Shown here: in pieces, positions 58,704 to 64,000 of the stretch | How positions within the stretch are numbered: position 1 is the stretch's first letter | Layout of the letters: each line of letters begins with the position of its first letter | Notes under the pieces: model-generated | Told to the model about the DNA's origin: nothing | Databases searched by the model: none | What the model saw: the letters and a program-made list of their open reading frames with translations, nothing else | Translations under genes and position numbers: made by a program | Source: Agaricus subrufescens | Lineage: Eukaryota; Basidiomycota; Agaricomycetes; Agaricales; Agaricaceae | Assembly (NCBI GenBank): GCA_029945375.1 | Contig: CM057058.1 | Location: 2,108,001 to 2,172,000 of the forward strand | Length of the DNA stretch: 64,000 bases | Direction: 5' to 3'

Positions 58704-58967
58704 TAGTATCTAGCAGCATTGCATTGGCAGATACCAAAAATAAAGTGATAGATTTGCCACAATCTGGACCTACAGAAGGCACTGCCATCGGACCGCCTGG
58801 GGGTCGAACCCTTCAGTGCCTTCACGAGTACTTATCGCCTCGCCACGCGGTAACGTGTCCAGCACTCTGGTTAGTCATCCGCCCAGAGGCAGTGATTCAC
58901 ACTTCACGCCAAATCTCAGAATCAAATCTTCTATAGGCGGAGGGTACACGAGGTGGAGATGTGCGTC

Positions 58968-59408
58968 CTACGAAGAGCTTTGGGTATACCAGACACTGCT
59001 CGTGGCGAAACTTGGCGGTGCCTCTGGGTTGTCCTGCTCGCCAAGGTATTGTAAGCACCCCAAAAGTAAATGGCAAAGGATAAACGAACCGTCTGACCCC
59101 GCAGATGCCCCGTTAGTCTCTCATCCCGTTTCATCATCATCTCCTCCCATTTGTCGACATGATAGCGCGGTGTCTATAGCACAAATACCCATGTTCATAA
59201 ACCCCACAGAACAACAATAGACAGAAAAAACATACCTTGCCCTGGTCTTGAGCCCCGCGAGATGATTTCAAAAACGTTCCGGCTGCCCCGAACATGACAG
59301 TCATGAGACCTACAAAGTCACCCAGTCAAAATTAAGCAAAAAGACTTTGAACAAATGGTTTAGTCTAAGCATACCAAAGGGAATTAGAGCCTCCCAGGGA
59401 ACCGGCAT
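58968..59408 (-). CDS. NDUFA1: Complex I subunit NDUFA1 (MWFE)
   Basis: Very small single-pass complex I subunit, split by three introns. Exons: complement(58968..59021, 59090..59173, 59236..59309, 59375..59408); 81 aa. The N-terminus MPVPWEALIPFG runs directly into LMTVMFGAAGTFL, the membrane anchor, followed by QDQGKTPRYHVDKWEEMM, KRDERLTGHLRGQ and a C-terminus APPSFATSSVWYTQ. Phases are consistent across all four exons. The acceptor of the last exon is CCCAGAG. Its 3' end faces the lipoate ligase gene (264 bp between stops). Confidence 0.85.
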
Positions 59409-59712
59409 ACTGTAAATGTTGGCTAATAGGAATTCAAAACGGGTAGAAAGCACGGAATGTCTTTATTTGGTTTTATTTGTGCAACGGCGTTCAACGCTTT
59501 AGCTTTTTTTATTATTGATCAAATATGTACAAGATGCGAATCGGTGAGTAATACACGCGAACGTGATTGTCCTGAGTACTGGAGAACTACTGATAGACAA
59601 TTAGAATATAAAATAAATCAAAGCCACTGGCAAACCAACTAAAAGAACCAAAAACAAAAACAAAAACAAAAACAAAAAAAAAACAGAAGAGCATAACTTG
59701 TCTATTACCACT
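59409..59712. other. Intergenic with A-rich simple repeat
   Basis: 304 bp between two genes on the minus strand; the repeat at 59648..59683 lies just before the AT-hook gene's 3' end. No coding signal. Confidence 0.5.
59648..59683 (+). repeat. Simple repeat (AAAAAC)n
   Basis: About four to five tandem units of CAAAAA followed by an A run. Confidence 0.9.
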
Positions 59713-60905
59713 CTATCTTGACTCCCAACCTGAAGTAGAGAAATGCTGACACGCAGGACAATGGCAATCCACATAAGGAATGTGCCTCTGCATTTCATGT
59801 TGCACCTGCTGGTTATTTTGGTTCTGGGAAGGCTGATGGCTACTTCCACTGTGCAATGGACCCATGGTCGAATTTAAATCGACACCAGGATATGATTGCG
59901 GAGAAGAGTATTGTCCAATCACTAGTCCAGGATGAGTGACCATCCCTGGTTCTTCCATGTCTACGCCTGGTATGAAAGTCCCTTGTGAATTGGACGAATG
60001 CGAGGGCCAATGCGTATCAGCCAGAGTGTCGAAAAAGTAGGGTGTCGAGGTTAAATGCGTTTCCTCGGGGGTAATGGATGCCACTCTACTAAGAGTGTCT
60101 GATGACCAATTTGATGATGGAGATGTCGAGCGTTGATCTATCGAGGTCGGGCTATATTGCGACCCCAGTTCAAAGCCGTCAAGTTGAAGATGGTGCATAC
60201 CGCCCCCTCCTCCGCGACTACCCTGCACTGAACCCATATTATTCTGTACCATGCTATCAAAAGCAGCCGGTAGAGAAAAATATCCGTCAAAGTTTGGGAT
60301 AATACTCGTTTGTGACTGCCTGAAATGGTTGGCGAGAGGGAAAAGGTCATGGTGCAACTCTGGTCCAAAATGGTGACTGGAAAAATGTCCCATCTCGTTT
60401 GGCCTTTCCTCTCCAGCGTACATCGATTGTGACGATGAATCATGGCTCGAGGAGCTCGCTTGCGACTGCATAGGAGGAGGCAATTGGGGTTGTGGCTGTG
60501 ATACGCGCCCGAGGCGTCGATCACTCTGCGGTCGTATACCAGATTGTTCTTCTTTTGCTACTTTTCTAGGCCTACCACGACGAGGTTTCCGTGGGGTCAC
60601 TGGGGTGAGGTCTGACATCGACAGAACAGACTCAGTCCCTTGGTTATATTCCACAGGGGGTGAAGGTGTGGTACTCATTCCCTAGAAAATTGACAATCAA
60701 TACAATGAGTTACCAGAAAAAGCTAATTACTTACCGCCTTTGGATTATACTTCTTTGTAGGCTTGCGTCCTCTTGACCTCACCACCGAGCCTTCGGGATC
60801 CGGGCTCTGCAACCTCGGGTTATATCCCAGTCTACGTTTTTTCTTCCCCTCATCCTCGTCGATTTTTCTATGGGCAGGTGAGTCCCCCTTTCTCTTCTCG
60901 GCCAT
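59713..60905 (-). CDS. AT-hook-containing putative nuclear protein
   Basis: Exons: complement(59713..60681, 60735..60905); 379 aa. Exon 1 is highly basic (GKKKRRLGYNPRLQ, RSRGRKPTKKYNPKA). Exon 2 begins with a canonical AT-hook core (RKPRRGRPRKVA, near residue 85), which binds the minor groove of AT-rich DNA. The remainder is Ser/Gln/His-rich low complexity typical of fungal transcription regulators, and ends with a short Cys/His cluster (DCHCPACQHF). I see no HMG-box, zinc cluster or bZIP. Function beyond DNA binding is unknown. Confidence 0.65.
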
Positions 60906-62213
60906 TTGAGATTCAGATGACTAGTGTGAAGGGATTATAACCGTAGGAGGAAGTATACGGTCCTCAGGCAAGGGGATATCAAAGACACCTGAGCGGTGGG
61001 ATAAGATACGAGTCATAGCATGTATGTTTTATATGTAGAGCCTCGTCATCACACTCAGGCAACGTGTATCAAACTCTTTCCTTCTGTCCTGGAGCTCCGG
61101 GGGCGCTAACATTGTGGCGACCAATAGTACATAGTCTATGGGTGGGACGCCTGTGCATCCACCGGTTAGTTAATGGAAGACACTACATCCACGTTCTGGA
61201 TGCGGTGCAGTTAGAACACCGAGGGTTGCAATCTTCTTTCGAGTCAGGACAGGGAATGAAAGGCGAAGGGAGCGAAAGAAACTAAAATTGAATTTCGCTC
61301 AGCGCATCCCTGGGCTACGGCGGCAGTGCATTACCATATTTGGAAAACTTACATCGATCCATCAACATTGTGGCGACTGGAGGCAAGTCCAAAGAACCTG
61401 GTTTTTTCACAGCGCATGACCTCCAAAACGGCTAAGCGAGTGTCGGAAGTTGATTGTACTCGAAGAGAACAGCTAATCTGCCCAGGTGAACAGTCTCAAA
61501 AAGGTCTTTTTTTACTTATTTTTCTGCATACGACTCTGAACGTTGGCGGGACACCAGCTATTGTCTACTCACACCTTCATCGCAAAACGTGCCTATCATT
61601 TCATACGAGGCTGTGCATCTACGTCAACGGTTCTTGTACTATAGAGCCCGCGGTACTGGGCTGTCCGCGTTCCCAGAAAAACACTGACAGGTGGGGTCTT
61701 AGTAGCAGTCCAGGCTGCCATCCTAGCGCAATTTCGGCATAAGAAACCGAGCAACACAAATTTATCTCTTGCATCGCTCCATGAGAGCATTGAATTATCA
61801 TGATGACCGCATGTAAAATGACACACCACCACCCCGAAAATACTTCCCGGTGGTGGGTGCAAAGAACTTTGTTACTTTAACCTTTTCGCGCGGCGTGCTT
61901 CCGGTCCGATTGTCGGTTACTCGCATTGTACGAGCATAATTATACTGTTTTGATCATCCAGAAGGTTCGGGACCCACAGACAGGAACGTTGTCTACATGT
62001 CCATCTAGTGATCATGGGATGTAATGTATTATATCTAAGTTTATTTGCAACTCGGTAGGTCAGCTCTTCCGGGATCCAGAAATGAGTCAATGATGTGGAG
62101 ATATAAATTGTATGATATGGGAGTAAATGCTTTGAGATCTAAAGGTATGCAAATCCCGAAAACGATAATAAAATGAAAATCAAACTTCGTCAAGAGTAAT
62201 AATGATGGATTAT
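60906..62213. other. Long intergenic region without supported genes
   Basis: About 1.3 kb, the longest gene-free stretch outside the array flank. Open frames up to 138 codons occur but none shows a domain, signal peptide or consistent splice pattern. Minor features are an imperfect inverted repeat (CACACCACCACCCCG facing CCCGGTGGTGGGTG, about 61821-61859) and the short string AACATTGTGGCGAC twice (about 61109 and 61364). Confidence 0.5.
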
Positions 62214-64000
62214 CTAATTGGTGGGTACTACCACAGAGTTCTCTTTAGCAGACAGAGTCTGCGTCTTTGTCGTTGTCTTCACTTGCGGATGCTTTGGAGA
62301 GCGATTCACTATGACTCTCTGGGGTCCCCTAGAAGTTGCAGAGACTACGCGTGTGTTCGAACCTCTAGAGGGGTCTGCAGCGAGGGTGGTTTTTCCGGAG
62401 GCCGATACGCGACGACGTTTGGTGACCTGCACACTATCATGCGAAGCGTTAGTGGTGGGTAGGTTTATGGCCTCTGACTCTGGAGAATCAAGTGTTTCTG
62501 ACGACGGAGGATATATTTGATGAGGTCGAGTTGGTCGTCTTTGGGCGACGGTGCCGCGTTTGACAGGTGACCTAGGGGACCTGACTATTTTGACAGAAGT
62601 GCCACGAGCCACGACTCGCGCAGTACGTGGGCGCGTATTGTTTGTGGACGGTTGAAAAGTTCGTTTTTGGCCAGCCAGAGTAGGGGGGATAGATGCGTCT
62701 CCTGGGGCTAAGGTATCCCTCGACGGTTCGCGTAGAGACGATCCATTATCCGCGGTCGCGAGTGTGGTAGTGGGTAAATTGAGAGGTGAAAGCTCTTTCG
62801 AGAATGCACCAGCATTTTCCAGCTGTGTGAGTATCCGCATAGGTGGTTCGGGGGTGCGGAGGGTGATATTAAATTCATCTTCCGATTCTGATTCGTAATC
62901 TTGATCGTCCTCAAGGTCCATTGGTTCATCAGAAACATCCGAATCATCTGCGTTCGAGATGGAAAGTGTAAATTGCTCTCTCTGGACCCCGTGCACACTG
63001 ATTTCGTCGCTCAAGTCACCAGCATGGTTGGAGTCTGGTTCATCATGCGGCAGCAAAAACGACGAATGAAAACCCTGTGTTACAGGCTCTTCGGTGATAT
63101 CAGGGTACAGGGAAGTAGGGGCGGACTTTGTGTCATTTACCGGGCCGCGCTTGACGAGGGGAGTGGGCGGATAAGCGGATGGAAAGGCTGGATATTGTCT
63201 CCAATCATCCGTCACGGGTAGACCCTCAACCAAATTGTCACTAATGGGAGGTGTACCATTGGAAACAAAGACAGGAGCAGTCGCCTCTTTGGCGGGAGGG
63301 ATAGAGGATATTTTTGGCTAACGTAAACGTGATCAACAACTAATGTTCAACTGGACGGAAGGTCATACCTGCGCCGACACTTTCCGACTTGGGAGGCTGG
63401 AAGAGGAGGTTTTGGTTGTGGGTTGGAGAGGTTTGGATGGGCGATGGCTTGCTGGTTGAGCAGGTTTTTGGGATCCTTTTACGTGATTGAGCGATGGTTG
63501 CCCGTTGCCATTAGGTATGGGTGACGATGTGCTTGACGACGCCTCTGTCTCCGTGTCGAGGTTTTCACGCTCAGTACCAAAGCGTCTTTGCCACCATTGA
63601 ATCACGTAGATGAATGGCAAAGCGGCCAGGCTGAAAACGACATCCCCGACGACATGAACAAAGTCCAATATTTGATCGATCGTTGACGTATACGGTTTGA
63701 GAAACGGACGGATGATGTGAAGGTATATCGGTTCTGCGCCCTTGGTGGAAGGTTCAATGTTGCTATTTTGAGAATAATCTTGTTGAACTTACACGAGCGC
63801 GAGTCATGATCATAAAAAGCATGGCCAGAGATTTGAATTCGTCATAAAAGGGTATGAATAGACTAAGAATGCTTTCAACGAATCTTTCGTACGTGACGAA
63901 ACAACACTGATTTTATCGTGAGCGGGGGAAGTGTGGTAGCAGAAAGATGGCACATGCCCAGACGATCCAGACGGCCAAGCAACCTTTCATATCACGCTTT
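62214..64000 (-). CDS. TB2/DP1/HVA22 (REEP/Yop1-like) protein, partial 5' end
   Basis: ER membrane-shaping family. Exons visible: complement(62214..63317, 63369..63740, 63793..63906, 63958..>64000); 543 residues in the window, start beyond the right edge. Family features: CLAVWIVWCCFVTYERFVES, LSLFIPFYDEFKSLAMLFM, GAEPIYLHIIRPFLKPYTS and DQILDFVHVVGDVVFSLAAL. After the hairpin region comes about 440 residues of disordered Ser/Pro/acidic then basic sequence, far longer than Yop1. The intron 63907..63957 has a GCATGT donor (GC-AG), required to join VW to CCFVTYERF. Confidence 0.85.

Noticed and set aside
58799..58811. GGGTTCGACCCCC on the minus strand, resembling a tRNA B box
   Set aside because: The T stem does not pair properly, no acceptor stem or anticodon arm can be formed around it, and it is more likely chance in spacer sequence.
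61326..61862. Open frames up to 138 codons in the long spacer
   Set aside because: Overlap each other on opposite strands and lack any recognisable motif or splice pattern.

Overview
The window is nuclear DNA of a filamentous basidiomycete, most likely an Agaricomycete. Almost every gene is split by many short (about 45-70 nt) GT-AG introns, genes are packed at roughly one per 2 kb on both strands, and the gene content is typically fungal: Cdc14/SIN, DASH Spc19, Atg29, Kex1, Flc/TRP-like channel, Mgm101, gephyrin-type MoCo protein. I rebuilt gene models by hand from splice sites and reading phase. All but one of the main models close in frame from ATG to stop; the exception is a four-TM gene broken by a 26-bp duplication. 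No tRNA, rRNA, CRISPR or transposon was found.

Layout. 0-3.8 kb: FAH-domain hydrolase (runs off the left edge), Cdc14-type septation protein, COA3. 4.3-9.2 kb: a four-TM protein gene carrying the 26-bp duplication, then a large ML-domain TRP/Flc-like channel. 9.6-24 kb: housekeeping block with a CNH protein, gamma-tubulin complex protein GCP5, MGM101, SPT3, DDI1, ATG29 and YIH1/IMPACT. 24-33.8 kb: mitochondrial succinate-semialdehyde dehydrogenase-like enzyme, then two tandem paralogous glutamate-carboxypeptidase-like (M28) membrane peptidases with identical exon structure.

34.9-43.6 kb is the most unusual part. It is a tandem array of four intact genes plus one truncated pseudogene for a secreted, cysteine-rich, probably GPI-anchored protein family. 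The predicted order is signal peptide, propeptide ending in a KR (Kex2-type) site, paired-cysteine modules on phase-1 exons, Pro/Thr/Ser linker, a beta-rich domain, and a Ser-rich hydrophobic tail. Copies share a TATA element about 61-72 bp before the ATG and a conserved upstream box, and differ by module deletion, intron presence and linker length. I do not recognise a named family for it.

43.8-64 kb: thioredoxin-like ER protein and KEX1 (divergent), a conserved unknown, complex I genes NDUFAF3, NDUFA8 and NDUFA1 within about 10.5 kb, a possible Utp8/NOL11-like nucleolar protein, a gephyrin-like MoCo synthase, DASH Spc19, lipoate-protein ligase, an AT-hook protein and a TB2/DP1/HVA22 (REEP) protein that runs off the right edge. 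Five divergent pairs have only 66-115 bp between start codons, which suggests shared promoters.
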